Under the pieces are notes generated by a model. That model made no database searches. It was not told the origin of the DNA and saw nothing but the letters and a program-made list of their open reading frames with translations. This document shows positions 46,429 to 56,745 of a DNA stretch of 64,000 bases, piece by piece; position 1 is the stretch's first letter; every line of letters starts with the position of its first letter. The translations under genes were made by a program, and so were the position numbers. The stretch spans positions 1,240,001-1,304,000 of the forward strand of contig NC_007973.1 of assembly GCF_000196015.1 (NCBI RefSeq). Reading direction: 5' to 3'. Origin of the DNA: Cupriavidus metallidurans CH34 (lineage in GTDB: Bacteria; Pseudomonadota; Gammaproteobacteria; Burkholderiales; Burkholderiaceae).

Positions 46429-47248
46429 ACACGTCGGCATCGGCCGGCACGTCTCGCGTGGCCGGGACCGCCATCAGACCGCCGCCAAACGCGGTGAATC
46501 CGAAGGGTGCCACGAGGGTGCCTGCTGCCAGTTCCGCCTGGATCAGCCGTTGTTCGATCAGCGCCACGCCCAGCCCCGACAGGGCGGCCTGGATGCAAAG
46601 ATGCGTGTGCGGAAACGTCAACCCTGCGCCGGGTGCGATGTGGTGACCGGTCAGCGCTTCCCACTGGTCCCAAGCGCTCGATGTGAAATCGTGCGTGATG
46701 CGCGCGCCGGTGGCCACTTCCGGTGCATAGGCGGGCGCGCAGACCGGGCCGAAGGCGACCGGCGCCAACGGGATCGCGCGTTGCCGTTCGGCGGCGGGGT
46801 ACGACGACAGGTCCCAGGCAATTACCACGTCTGCGCCTTCGGTGCGGATCTCGCGCGCCGATGTCATCGAGAGCCGGATACGGATATCGGGCCGCAGCCG
46901 ATAGAAATCGACCAATTCGGGTACCAGCCAGCGCATTGCGAAGGTCGCGCTACATGCCACGTGCAGCGTCGGCCCGCGCGCTTGGTCGAGCAGACGACCG
47001 TAACCTTGTTCGAGTTGGTCCAGCGCCGTGCGTACCACCTCATAGAGCGCCTGGCCGTGCTCGTTCAGGCGCAGGCCGGTCCCCTCGCGCTCGAATAGCT
47101 CCACGCCCGCATGTTCCTGCAGTTGGCGCAACTGCCGGCTGACTGCACCGTGCGTGCGAAATAGCTCTTCGGCGGCGCGGGTCACGGAGCCCGTACGGGC
47201 CGTGGCCTCGAACGCGCGCAAGGTTGACATTGGGGGTAGGGTTCGCAC
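46349..47248 (-). CDS. LysR-type regulator, GcvA-like
   Basis: A 299-residue LysR protein. The N-terminal HTH (LRAFEATARTGSVTRAAEELFRTHGAVSRQLRQLQ) and effector domain with SALSGLGVALIEQ match the GcvA/AmpR branch. The start is GTG at 47248; an ATG at 47230 is equally possible. It diverges from the enolase gene over 119 bases, its likely target. Confidence 0.9.
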   Translation of the reverse strand: MRTLPPMSTLRAFEATARTGSVTRAAEELFRTHGAVSRQLRQLQEHAGVELFEREGTGLRLNEHGQALYEVVRTALDQLEQGYGRLLDQARGPTLHVACSATFAMRWLVPELVDFYRLRPDIRIRLSMTSAREIRTEGADVVIAWDLSSYPAAERQRAIPLAPVAFGPVCAPAYAPEVATGARITHDFTSSAWDQWEALTGHHIAPGAGLTFPHTHLCIQAALSGLGVALIEQRLIQAELAAGTLVAPFGFTAFGGGLMAVPATRDVPADADVFIAWLQRRLLPPVDSRAPRQAGQTGA

Positions 47249-47295
47249 CGTACGCTCCGGCTATGTGAGAAAAGCTGACGAATTGAGGAAAATAA

Positions 47296-48645
<1,350 letters not shown>

Positions 48646-48649
48646 AGCA

Positions 48650-48910
48650 CTAGAGCAGCGCGAAGCGCGCGGCCTGTGGCCCGATCACGGCGGGGCGGCT
48701 GACCGGGTAGCGATGGTGGTCGCCGCCATCGCTGAACGAGAGGTAGTCTGGCGTCCAGCGCAGCGCATGCAGTTGCCGGATCTCCACGCCGTCGACGAGA
48801 ATTGCGCCGCTCTGCACCGTGACGCTCGCGCAAGGCAGGCGCAGCATCTCGGTATCGTCGCCGAAGTAGTGGGCTTCCAGCAGGATCGAGGCAGGCTGAT
48901 AGGCGGGCAT
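48650..48910 (-). CDS. hypothetical protein behind a LexA box
   Basis: An 86-residue soluble protein of unknown family; stretches such as ASVTVQSGAILVDGVEIRQLHALRW suggest a small beta-rich fold. No signal or membrane segment. A LexA-type palindrome lies 50-70 bases upstream of its ATG, so it may be damage-induced. The longer open frame to 49069 runs through the LexA box and is less likely. Confidence 0.65.
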   Translation of the reverse strand: MPAYQPASILLEAHYFGDDTEMLRLPCASVTVQSGAILVDGVEIRQLHALRWTPDYLSFSDGGDHHRYPVSRPAVIGPQAARFALL

Positions 48911-48960
48911 GGCAGGGCGGCGGAGAAGTGATGTTTCGGATATGTCTCGGAGATTTCCGA

Positions 48961-48980
48961 TACTGTATGAATGTACAGTA
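48961..48980. promoter_or_regulatory. LexA (SOS) box
   Basis: TACTG-N10-CAGTA matches the canonical LexA consensus in both arms; arms extend to ATACTGTA/TACAGTAT around TGAATG. On the minus strand TGGACA upstream could be a -35 element with the box over the -10 region of the 86-residue gene. The plus-strand gene at 49127 is the other possible target. Confidence 0.8.
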
Positions 48981-49126
48981 TATCGACCTTGTCCACCCAT
49001 TGCACGTGCCGGATTCTGATTTTCATGGAGGACCGCGTGCGCGACGCGGGGCTGGCTTCGACGTCGCATTGGTGTAACCTGAAACGCAACGAAGCTCCGG
49101 ACATCCGTCCGCAGACGGAGGTGCCG

Positions 49127-49528
49127 ATGTTGCAGCGTGATGCGCAGTTCACGAGCAGGATCTGCTGGTTCGCGGCGGGCCTTCTGGCTGGCGCGTTGGC
49201 CGCCAGCCTGTGCGCCGCGCTAGGGATGCGCCGCGCGCGGCAAGTTGCCGATGACGATGACGCAGCCACGGCGCAGGACCCCCGCGCGATGGTGCGGGCG
49301 TCCATCTCGCCGGAAAGCGGTTCGGACATGTTCGAATACCGGGGGTTTGTCGTGCACCTGTTCTGGCAGGCGCTGGGCAGGGAACGATACAAGGCGTGGT
49401 GCGATATCTGGGAAGCCGGCGCGGTGGTGCAGGAGGCGGGTGGCCCGCCTGCCACGTACCCCACGGCCGCCGAGGCCCGCATGGCGGCCGGCGCATGGGC
49501 GCGGCACTGGGTCCAGAACAACGGCTAG
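49127..49528 (+). CDS. hypothetical membrane-anchored protein
   Basis: A 133-residue protein with one N-terminal membrane segment (WFAAGLLAGALAASLCAALG, about 11-31) and a C-terminal soluble domain (YRGFVVHLFWQALGRERYKAWCDIWEAG). GGAGG stands right before the ATG at 49127. I do not recognise it. Confidence 0.7.
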   Translation: MLQRDAQFTSRICWFAAGLLAGALAASLCAALGMRRARQVADDDDAATAQDPRAMVRASISPESGSDMFEYRGFVVHLFWQALGRERYKAWCDIWEAGAVVQEAGGPPATYPTAAEARMAAGAWARHWVQNNG

Positions 49529-49585
49529 GCCGCCACCGCAGGCGGGGCCGCATGTTACGATTCGCCGCAATTTCCGGAGTCGACA

Positions 49586-49825
49586 ATGTTTGTTTGCCAT
49601 AACCAGTCTTGCGGTGCGCGCTGGGCGCCCGACGAGGTGGATATCCACAACGAGGGGCAGGGCCCGCTTTTTCGCTGCCCGCTCTGCGGCGCGCGTAACC
49701 ACCTGAAGGCCAATCAAGGGCGCGATGGCGCCGTCACCTACAAGCAGATTCCGCGCGAGCATGTCGCGAAGACGCCGCCCAGCGCCGAGGCGAAGCGCGC
49801 CACACCGCCGCGCCGGCGAAGCTGA
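49586..49825 (+). CDS. small zinc-ribbon protein
   Basis: A 79-residue protein with Cys pairs MFVCHNQSCGARW and FRCPLCGARN that would hold one zinc ion, then a basic, Pro-rich tail. CCGGAG precedes the ATG. It is an uncharacterised small protein. Confidence 0.7.
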   Translation: MFVCHNQSCGARWAPDEVDIHNEGQGPLFRCPLCGARNHLKANQGRDGAVTYKQIPREHVAKTPPSAEAKRATPPRRRS

Positions 49826-49894
49826 CTTCCCCTCCTAAGGGGGAGCGTTGCGGTTGCGGCTCAAGCCAGCGTGCACGGGGCCGTTAAGACAGCC

Positions 49895-50290
49895 ATGGAA
49901 ATCAGCGACCTATCCCACGACTCCGCTTCCAACGCCGAGGTCATCGGCTGGGCGGCCGCATCGCCGCAAGTCATCGCGCGCGTGCTCAATACCGCGCTCG
50001 CGGCGCAGGACCTGTCGGGCTTTGCCGCCCTGCTGTCCGACATTGCGCGCGATCGCGGGCTCAAGGGTGCGCGCGGCACGCACCAGTCGATCTACGACAT
50101 GCCCTACGCCAGCCTGCTGCCACGGCAGAAGCATCTGCTGGCGGACGCGTTCGACCTGTTCCTGCGGCTTGGCCTCGAGTTTCGCGCGCGGGGCGGCGAG
50201 CCGGATGACCTTTCCGATGACGACGGCCTGGCGCCGCTGCGCGACATGGACGATGACGACGTCATCGATGACGAGGATCGTCACGCCTGA
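49895..50290 (+). CDS. hypothetical acidic protein
   Basis: A 131-residue soluble protein, mostly helical (IGWAAASPQVIARVLNTAL, YASLLPRQKHLLADAFDLF), with a very acidic C-terminus (DLSDDDGLAPLRDMDDDD). Family unknown. It is convergent with the glutamate dehydrogenase gene. Confidence 0.65.
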   Translation: MEISDLSHDSASNAEVIGWAAASPQVIARVLNTALAAQDLSGFAALLSDIARDRGLKGARGTHQSIYDMPYASLLPRQKHLLADAFDLFLRLGLEFRARGGEPDDLSDDDGLAPLRDMDDDDVIDDEDRHA

Positions 50291-50311
50291 ACCCACTGGT
50301 GGCAGCCGGAT

Positions 50312-53300
50312 TCAGGCGCGTTCGAGCAAGCCAATCTCCCTGACCGCGACCGACAGCATCGACAAGGCCGCCACGCCTGAAACGCCCGAGGCGCGTTGGT
50401 CGGCCAGCATCTGGGCATAGCGATCCAGCGCCGCCTGACGGGTGCCGCGCCAGCCCTCGATGAGCGCCTGTGGGTCATCCGTGTCGCGCGACTGGCCCAG
50501 CACACTCGTCGTCAACGCCCGCTTGAGCCGACCCAGGTCGTCGAGCGTAGTCGTGCGTGCCAGCAGATCCCAGTGCGTCTCCGCGGGTAGAGACAACGCG
50601 CGCTCGCGCAGCCATCCGAAGTTGAGTTCGGTGTCCAGGGCGAAGTAGACCCCTGCCACGGCGCCAAGGCTGCGGCCACATGTTCCAGAGACCTCCGCGA
50701 TGTCGAGCGCCGCCGCCGCGATATCGCTGGCCGCCACACGTAGCGCCAGATCTTCGTCGACGCCGGCTTCGGTCAGGGCCATGGCGCGTTCGGCCATGGC
50801 CTGCGATGGCTCGGGCGGCAGCAGCGTCGGCAATTGTGGCGTGAGCCAATGCGCCGCATCGACGAACCTGGCTGCGCCCGGCTCCACGGTACCGCCCGCG
50901 CGCAGATAGCGGATGAACCAGAGCGTGGCGCGTTCGAGCAGCCGCGCCAGATCGCCGAACATGCGCGCCTGCACGGCGTCTTCGACGCGATTGTCGAGCC
51001 CGTCGATCCGTTCCCATAGCCCGGTAAGCCCGAACACATCGCGGGCCAGCAGACAGGCGCGCACGATGTCAGCGGGCCGCGCGTCGGTTTCCTCCATCTG
51101 GTGATGGACGAACGTGGCACCGACGCGGTTCACCAGCATGTTGGTCAGGTGCGTGGCCAGGATCTCGCGCCGCAGCGGATGGCGCTGCATGGCCTCCGCG
51201 TAGCGCTGGCGTAGCGGCTGCGGGAAGTAGTCGGCCAGCAGCCCGGCCACGAGCACATCCTCGGGGATATCGGACGCAAGCAGTTCGTCGTAGAGCCACA
51301 TCTTGCTGTAGGCCAGCAGCACCGCGCGTTCGGGTGATGTCAGCCCGGCGCCCAGCGCCTTGCGTTCGGTGATGTCCTCGTCCGTGGGCAGAAACTCGAG
51401 CGGCCGGTTGAGACGGCCCGCGCGTTCCAGCCAGCGGATCAGCCGCGCTTCGGCATCGACCAGCACCGGCGCCACGCGGCCCGCGACCGAGAGCGCCTGG
51501 GTCTGGAAGTAATTGTCCTGCAGCACCAGCAGGCCAACCTCGTCGGTCATCTCGGCCAGCAGCTTGTTGCGTTGCTTCTCGGTCATCTCGCCATCGGCCA
51601 CTACGATGCCAAGCAGGATCTTGATATTCACCTCGTGGTCGGAGCAGTCGACGCCGGCGGAATTGTCAATGGCATCCGTATTGATACGGCCGCCGTGGCG
51701 GGCAAACTCGATACGCCCGAGCTGGGTGAAACCGAGGTTCCCGCCTTCGCCCACCACCTTGCAGCGCAGTTCGTTGCCGTTGACACGTACCGGGTCGTTG
51801 GCGCGATCGCCGGCTTGCTGGTGGGTTTCGGTACTCGCCTTGACGTAGGTGCCGATGCCGCCGTTGTAGAGCAGATCCACCGGTGCCATCAGGATCGCGT
51901 GGATCAATTCGGCGGGAGGCAGCGATGCCGCCGTGATGCCGAGCACGGCCTGTACCTGCGGCGAGAGCGCGATCGTCTTGGCTGTGCGTGGATAGATGCC
52001 GCCACCTGCGGAAATCAGCGTGGCGTCGTAATCGGCCCAGCTCGAACGCGGCAGATCGAACATGCGCGCGCGCTCGGCCAGGCTCTTCGCGCAGTCCGGA
52101 TCCGGGTCAAGGAAGATATGGCGATGGTCGAACGCGGCCACGAGTTTGATGTGGGGAGATAGCAGCATGCCGTTGCCGAACACGTCGCCAGACATGTCGC
52201 CAACGCCGACCACCGTGAACGGCGTGGCCTGGATATCGGTGCCCATTTCCCGAAAGTGCCGCTTGACGCTTTCCCACGCGCCGCGCGCGGTGATGCCCAT
52301 CTTCTTGTGGTCGTAGCCAACCGATCCACCGGAGGCGAAGGCGTCGTCGAGCCAGAAACCGTATTCGGCCGAGATGGCGTTCGCATAGTCCGAGAACGTA
52401 GCCGTGCCCTTGTCGGCTGCCACCACGAGGTATGGGTCCGAATCGTCATGACGCACCACCTCGGGTGGCGGCACGAGGTTGCCGGAGACGAGGTTGTCGG
52501 TCAGGTCGAGCAGGCCGCGCAGGAAGGTCTGGTAGCAGGCCACGCCTTCGGCGAGGAACGCATCGCGATCGGTGGGCGGCGGCGGCCGCTTGACGACGAA
52601 GCCGCCCTTCGAGCCGACCGGCACGATGACCGTGTTCTTGACCATCTGCGCCTTCATCAGGCCCAGCACCTCGGTGCGGAAATCCTCGCGCCGGTCCGAC
52701 CATCGCAATCCGCCACGCGCCACGCGTCCGCCGCGCAGGTGCACGCCCTCCACCCGTGGCGAGTAGACCCAGATCTCGAACATCGGTCGCGGCTCGGGCA
52801 GCCCCTGTACCAGCGCCGGATTGAACTTGAACGAAATGTAGGGGCGTGGATGACCGTCCGCGTCGTGATGGAAGTAATTGGTGCGCACAGTTGCGCTGAT
52901 TACGTTGAGGAACAGCCGCAGGATGCGATCCTCGTCGAGATTCGGCACCTGGTCGAGCGCGGATTCGATATCGGCCAGCAGCTTGCGGCAGCGGGCATCG
53001 TCGGGTGTGCCGGCGGCGGCAACGGCCGGGTCGAAGCGGGAGACGAACAGCGAGACCAGCATCGCCGCGATACGCGGGTTTGCCGCCAGCGCCTGTTCGA
53101 TATAGGCATTGCTGAACGTGGAGCCCACCTGGCGCAGGTACTTGGCGTAGGCGCGCAGGATCGTCACGTCCCGCGCGGCAAGGCCCGCCCGCAGCACCAG
53201 CCGGTTGAAGTCGTCGTTCTCGATCTCGCCATTCCAGGCGCGTCCGAAAGCGTCTTCGAACAGCGGCTTGGCGCGCTCGATCTCGATATCGACTGGCTGG

Positions 53301-55183
53301 CCCTCATGGTCGGCGGCGATCTCCAGGCCGAAGTCGTGGATCCATATCGGGTCGCCGGCGTCGGGTTCGATCAGATAGGGACGTTCCTCGTCGACGCGCA
53401 CGCCCAGGTGTTCGAGCATGGGCAGGCTTGCCGACAGCGCGATCGGCAGGCCGGCGCGGAATACCTTGAAGCGGAACGCGCCAGGGGCGGCTTCAATCGG
53501 GCGATACAGGTTCATGGCCAGTCCGTTCGGATGCTGGCGCGCGTGCTCCATCAGTTCGATATCGCGCACGGCGGTACGCGCGGGATAGTCCTCGCGATAG
53601 CCTGCCGGGAACGAGTCGCCATAGCGGCGCAGCAACCTGTTGCCGTGCTCCTCTCCGCGCGTCTCGTGCAGCGCGGCGGACAGGTCGTCCTGCCAGCGGC
53701 GCGTGGCCTGCACGATCCGCTCTTCGAGCTCGCGGGTATCGGCCTCCGGCATCGTGCCGGGCTGCCCGCGCACCGTGATCTGGATACGTGCCAGCGGGGA
53801 TTCGGACAGTAGTGGCGTGAATTCGCAGCCCGTGCCGTTGAACGCCTGCATCAGCAACTTCTGGATGCGCTGGCGCAGGTCGGTGTTGTACTTGTCGCGC
53901 GGTACGAACACCAGGCAGGAGATGAAGCGGTCGAAGCGGTCGCGCCGAACGAACAGGCGCGTGCGCTGGTGTTCCTGCAGCCGCAGGATGCCGAGTGTGA
54001 TGTCGAACAGCTCGTCTTCGTCGGCCTGGAACATGTCGTCGCGTGGGTACTGTTCCAGGATGGTGATCAAGGACTTGTACAGATGGCCCTTTGTCAGGAA
54101 GCCGGCGCGCGACAGGATGTTGGCGCACTTGCGGCGTACCAGCGGGATCTCGCTGGTGCTGACCATGTAGGCCGTGGACGTGTACAGGCCCACGAAACGG
54201 CGTTCGCCGAACAGCTTGCCGTTAGCGTCTAGCAGCTTGACCCCGACGTAGTCGAGGTAGCCGGGTCGATGCACCGTGGCGCGCGAATTGGCCTTGGTCA
54301 GGAAGATCGGCGTGGCGCCTTCGATGACGCTGCGGGCGGCCGCGGGCAGGGACGTGAGGTCTTCCGCCGCAGGGTCGCGCAGGGCCTCGCGCAGAATGCC
54401 CGCGCCGGAGCCGGGCACGCCGCGCAGCCAGAACTGGCCATCGCGCGAGATCAGCTCGTAGTCGCGATGCCCGAGGAACGTGAAGTGGTCGTCCAGCATC
54501 CATTCCAGGAACGCGCGTGCTTCCACCGACTCCGGCGTGGCGGCATCTGGGGCCTGGGCCATGCCGCCGATTGTGTCGCGCGCAATCTGTTGCATGCGCG
54601 GCCAGTCTTCCACGGCTACCCGCACATCGCCGAGGACGCGCGCGATGGCATTGCGCAAGGCTTCGAGTTGCGTGGCCTCGCCTGTGCGGTCGACTTCGAA
54701 ATGGATGAACGATTCGAGCCGGCAGTTGGTGGCGCCCATCTCGCCCCCGCCAAGGCCGATGCTCTCGATGCCGCCGCGCGTGTCGCGGCAGACGCGAAAG
54801 ACCGGGTGGATGGCCGAGTGCAGCGTCAGTCCGTGCCGGTTGATCTCCGTGGTGACCGAATCGACCAGGAACGGCATGTCGTCGTTGACGATCTCGACAA
54901 TGGAGTGGTCCGAGTGCCAGCCGTGTTCCTCGAGGTTCGGGTTGTAGACGCGCAATCGAGCGGTGCCCGGCACGAACTTCTGCGCCGTCTGCCAGTGCGC
55001 CATGACGGCGCCGTAGAGATCGGCCACGTTGCGTGCGAGCAGGTCCTCGCCATCGGCCAGGTCGTAGTAGTGCCGCAGCAGGGGTTCGACGATCCCGAAC
55101 GTCGCAGCCGGCAGCCGTTCGTGCGCGAACGCGACCAACTCATCCAGCAACTGCGCAACCTTTTCTTCGTTTTCCGGGGGCAT
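50312..55183 (-). CDS. gdhB: NAD-specific glutamate dehydrogenase, large (GDH-1600) type
   Basis: A 1623-residue enzyme oxidising glutamate to 2-oxoglutarate and ammonia with NAD. A long N-terminal regulatory region (about 1-700, with ACT-like parts) precedes the catalytic region that holds VPVGSKGGFVVKRPPPPTD and VVGVGDMSGDVFGNGML, and a C-terminal helical region follows. Size and motif order match the class known from Pseudomonas and Streptomyces. I start at 55183 (MPPENEEKVAQLLDEL); the added upstream frame crosses the MarR-gene terminator. Confidence 0.95.
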   Translation of the reverse strand: MPPENEEKVAQLLDELVAFAHERLPAATFGIVEPLLRHYYDLADGEDLLARNVADLYGAVMAHWQTAQKFVPGTARLRVYNPNLEEHGWHSDHSIVEIVNDDMPFLVDSVTTEINRHGLTLHSAIHPVFRVCRDTRGGIESIGLGGGEMGATNCRLESFIHFEVDRTGEATQLEALRNAIARVLGDVRVAVEDWPRMQQIARDTIGGMAQAPDAATPESVEARAFLEWMLDDHFTFLGHRDYELISRDGQFWLRGVPGSGAGILREALRDPAAEDLTSLPAAARSVIEGATPIFLTKANSRATVHRPGYLDYVGVKLLDANGKLFGERRFVGLYTSTAYMVSTSEIPLVRRKCANILSRAGFLTKGHLYKSLITILEQYPRDDMFQADEDELFDITLGILRLQEHQRTRLFVRRDRFDRFISCLVFVPRDKYNTDLRQRIQKLLMQAFNGTGCEFTPLLSESPLARIQITVRGQPGTMPEADTRELEERIVQATRRWQDDLSAALHETRGEEHGNRLLRRYGDSFPAGYREDYPARTAVRDIELMEHARQHPNGLAMNLYRPIEAAPGAFRFKVFRAGLPIALSASLPMLEHLGVRVDEERPYLIEPDAGDPIWIHDFGLEIAADHEGQPVDIEIERAKPLFEDAFGRAWNGEIENDDFNRLVLRAGLAARDVTILRAYAKYLRQVGSTFSNAYIEQALAANPRIAAMLVSLFVSRFDPAVAAAGTPDDARCRKLLADIESALDQVPNLDEDRILRLFLNVISATVRTNYFHHDADGHPRPYISFKFNPALVQGLPEPRPMFEIWVYSPRVEGVHLRGGRVARGGLRWSDRREDFRTEVLGLMKAQMVKNTVIVPVGSKGGFVVKRPPPPTDRDAFLAEGVACYQTFLRGLLDLTDNLVSGNLVPPPEVVRHDDSDPYLVVAADKGTATFSDYANAISAEYGFWLDDAFASGGSVGYDHKKMGITARGAWESVKRHFREMGTDIQATPFTVVGVGDMSGDVFGNGMLLSPHIKLVAAFDHRHIFLDPDPDCAKSLAERARMFDLPRSSWADYDATLISAGGGIYPRTAKTIALSPQVQAVLGITAASLPPAELIHAILMAPVDLLYNGGIGTYVKASTETHQQAGDRANDPVRVNGNELRCKVVGEGGNLGFTQLGRIEFARHGGRINTDAIDNSAGVDCSDHEVNIKILLGIVVADGEMTEKQRNKLLAEMTDEVGLLVLQDNYFQTQALSVAGRVAPVLVDAEARLIRWLERAGRLNRPLEFLPTDEDITERKALGAGLTSPERAVLLAYSKMWLYDELLASDIPEDVLVAGLLADYFPQPLRQRYAEAMQRHPLRREILATHLTNMLVNRVGATFVHHQMEETDARPADIVRACLLARDVFGLTGLWERIDGLDNRVEDAVQARMFGDLARLLERATLWFIRYLRAGGTVEPGAARFVDAAHWLTPQLPTLLPPEPSQAMAERAMALTEAGVDEDLALRVAASDIAAAALDIAEVSGTCGRSLGAVAGVYFALDTELNFGWLRERALSLPAETHWDLLARTTTLDDLGRLKRALTTSVLGQSRDTDDPQALIEGWRGTRQAALDRYAQMLADQRASGVSGVAALSMLSVAVREIGLLERA

Positions 55184-55250
55184 GGCGTCTCCTCGGCGGC
55201 GTGCCGGTGCATGATCACACTGTAGGAAAGAATTGCCTTGCCCGGGTGAC

Positions 55251-55282
55251 AAAACAGAAACGCCCCGCGCGGGGCGGGGCGT
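55251..55282 (-). terminator. terminator of the MarR-like gene
   Basis: On the minus strand ACGCCCCG / CGGGGCGT with a seven-base loop is followed by TTTCTGTTTT. It separates the MarR-like gene from glutamate dehydrogenase. Confidence 0.75.
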
Positions 55283-55303
55283 CATGGCTGCGGTGCGGGT
55301 CGG

Positions 55304-55825
55304 TCAGGCAGCGATAGCCTGTTGCGCGACGCGGCGGAGTTCGTCCGGCACGACCATCGACATCTCGTCGCGTTCCCACGCCGCATGGCGAATATGGCGC
55401 GCAACGTGGTCTTCCAGCGTGGTGGTCATGCGATGCAGCAAGCTGCTTAGCGCCGCGCGCTCCGAGGTGCTGAACTGGCCAGCGGATACCGAGTGCAGGG
55501 CCTTGATGGCCTGCGCCGCGCGTTTCATCCGCGCGACCGACGCCGGCGCGATGCGCGGCGTGCCGTCCGCATCGAAACTGAGCCAGCCATCGTCGCCCAG
55601 TTCGCGCAGCATATGCTCGCTCTGCGCGACATCGAGAAAGATGGCGGTTTCGCACGGCTTGCCGCGTACGAATTCCTCGTGGCGGATTGCCCGCAACAGC
55701 AGCCATTTGGGATAGGTCAGCCCCGATACGCCCAGGGTCTGTTCAAGCGCGCCTTGCCAGGCCGTGACGGCCTCGACCAGCGCGAGCACTACGGGTTCGT
55801 GGGTATCGAGTGCTTTGGGCTGCAT
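55304..55825 (-). CDS. MarR-like winged-helix regulator
   Basis: A 173-residue protein with MarR-type layout: N-terminal helix (VVLALVEAVTAWQGAL), winged helix (YPKWLLLRAI..., TAIFLDVAQSEHMLRELGDDGWL) and C-terminal dimer helices. The recognition region is divergent, so this is a moderate call. It may regulate glutamate dehydrogenase just downstream. Confidence 0.75.
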   Translation of the reverse strand: MQPKALDTHEPVVLALVEAVTAWQGALEQTLGVSGLTYPKWLLLRAIRHEEFVRGKPCETAIFLDVAQSEHMLRELGDDGWLSFDADGTPRIAPASVARMKRAAQAIKALHSVSAGQFSTSERAALSSLLHRMTTTLEDHVARHIRHAAWERDEMSMVVPDELRRVAQQAIAA

Positions 55826-56192
55826 TAGCTCAGGTCTCCCATATTAGGGTTGCCGCCTGATGCAATCTGGGCCGGTGCATTGGCCGGCCCGGGCGGCTTG
55901 GGTGCCTGCCTCTCAACGCGGGCAGGTCACGCCTGGTACTGCTTGAAATCATTGGTAGGCCGAACACTAGCAGCAATGTAGAGACATTGGTGTGACAGGT
56001 CGGGTATGTCCTAGTCAGTCTTTTGGATGAGGCGAACCGGGCGCCGCCTGGTGCGCTGGAAGGGGGCGGGAAACCTGCGTGACAGCGGCAACGCAGTGAC
56101 GGATCTCAATCGCGTGGGAGCGACGGATAATTCACTCGTGGGAGGCGGGGAAGCGGTAATGCGGAAGGGGTAATGCGGGAGGGAAGAGAAAC
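55826..56192. other. intergenic region, no gene seen
   Basis: About 370 bases without a gene I would support. The only structure is a direct repeat GGTAATGCGG at 56155-56164 and 56169-56178, and short GC-rich stems near 55870-55900. Confidence 0.5.
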
Positions 56193-56220
56193 ATGGCCCC
56201 CGCCTGAGAACGGGGGCCAT
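56193..56220 (-). terminator. terminator of the repeat-protein gene
   Basis: ATGGCCCCCG / CGGGGGCCAT perfect 10-bp stem, 12 bases past the stop of the gene on the minus strand, followed by TTTCTCTTCC. Confidence 0.75.
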
Positions 56221-56232
56221 GAAGGACGACGC

Positions 56233-56571
56233 TTACTGCTTCTTGGCGCCGTCGGTGTACGGGTCGAACTTGCCGGATTTCGCGCCGTCAGTGTACGGAT
56301 CGAACTTGCCAGACTTCGCCCCGTCAGTGTACGGGTCAGCCTTCTTGCCCGGAGCCAGTTCCGACTTGGTCGACTTCTTGGCGCCTTCGGTGTACGGATC
56401 GAACTTGCCGGACTTGGCCGCGCTCTTGTTCGGGTTGGCCTTGTCCTTCGAGTGGGCCCCGCTGTAAAGATCGCCGCCGTCCGTGTAGTTCTTCTGCGCA
56501 TGGGCCAGTTGCATGGTGCCCAAGGCAGCCAGGGCGGCAACAACCAGCGTCGGTACGGTCTTCTTCAGCAT
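56233..56571 (-). CDS. exported Lys-rich repeat protein
   Basis: A ~112-residue exported protein: signal peptide (LKKTVPTLVVAALAALG, cut after LAHAQ) and a mature part built of four DPYT(D/E)GAK units, two of them in identical SGKFDPYTDGAK copies. GAGG suits the ATG at 56571; ATGs at 56574 and 56577 and a GTG at 56583 are alternatives. No function is known to me; composition (Lys, Asp, Gly, Tyr) suggests a disordered, charged periplasmic or surface protein. Confidence 0.75.
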   Translation of the reverse strand: MLKKTVPTLVVAALAALGTMQLAHAQKNYTDGGDLYSGAHSKDKANPNKSAAKSGKFDPYTEGAKKSTKSELAPGKKADPYTDGAKSGKFDPYTDGAKSGKFDPYTDGAKKQ

Positions 56572-56745
56572 CATCATCCTCACAGGTAACCGCCGGGCTT
56601 ACGGGCCCGGCAAATAGGAAAAAAATGACTTCATCTGTACTGTACCGGTGATCGTGGACACTCGCCTAGCGAAAGTTGTAGTAACAATGTTCAGGCGGCG
56701 AGACAGCCACGTCACAAGGCCTGCATACGGTACTTATTGCGCCAT

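Noticed and set aside
52256..53812. 518-codon open frame antisense to glutamate dehydrogenase
   Set aside because: Composition bias and lack of motifs; shadow of the real gene.
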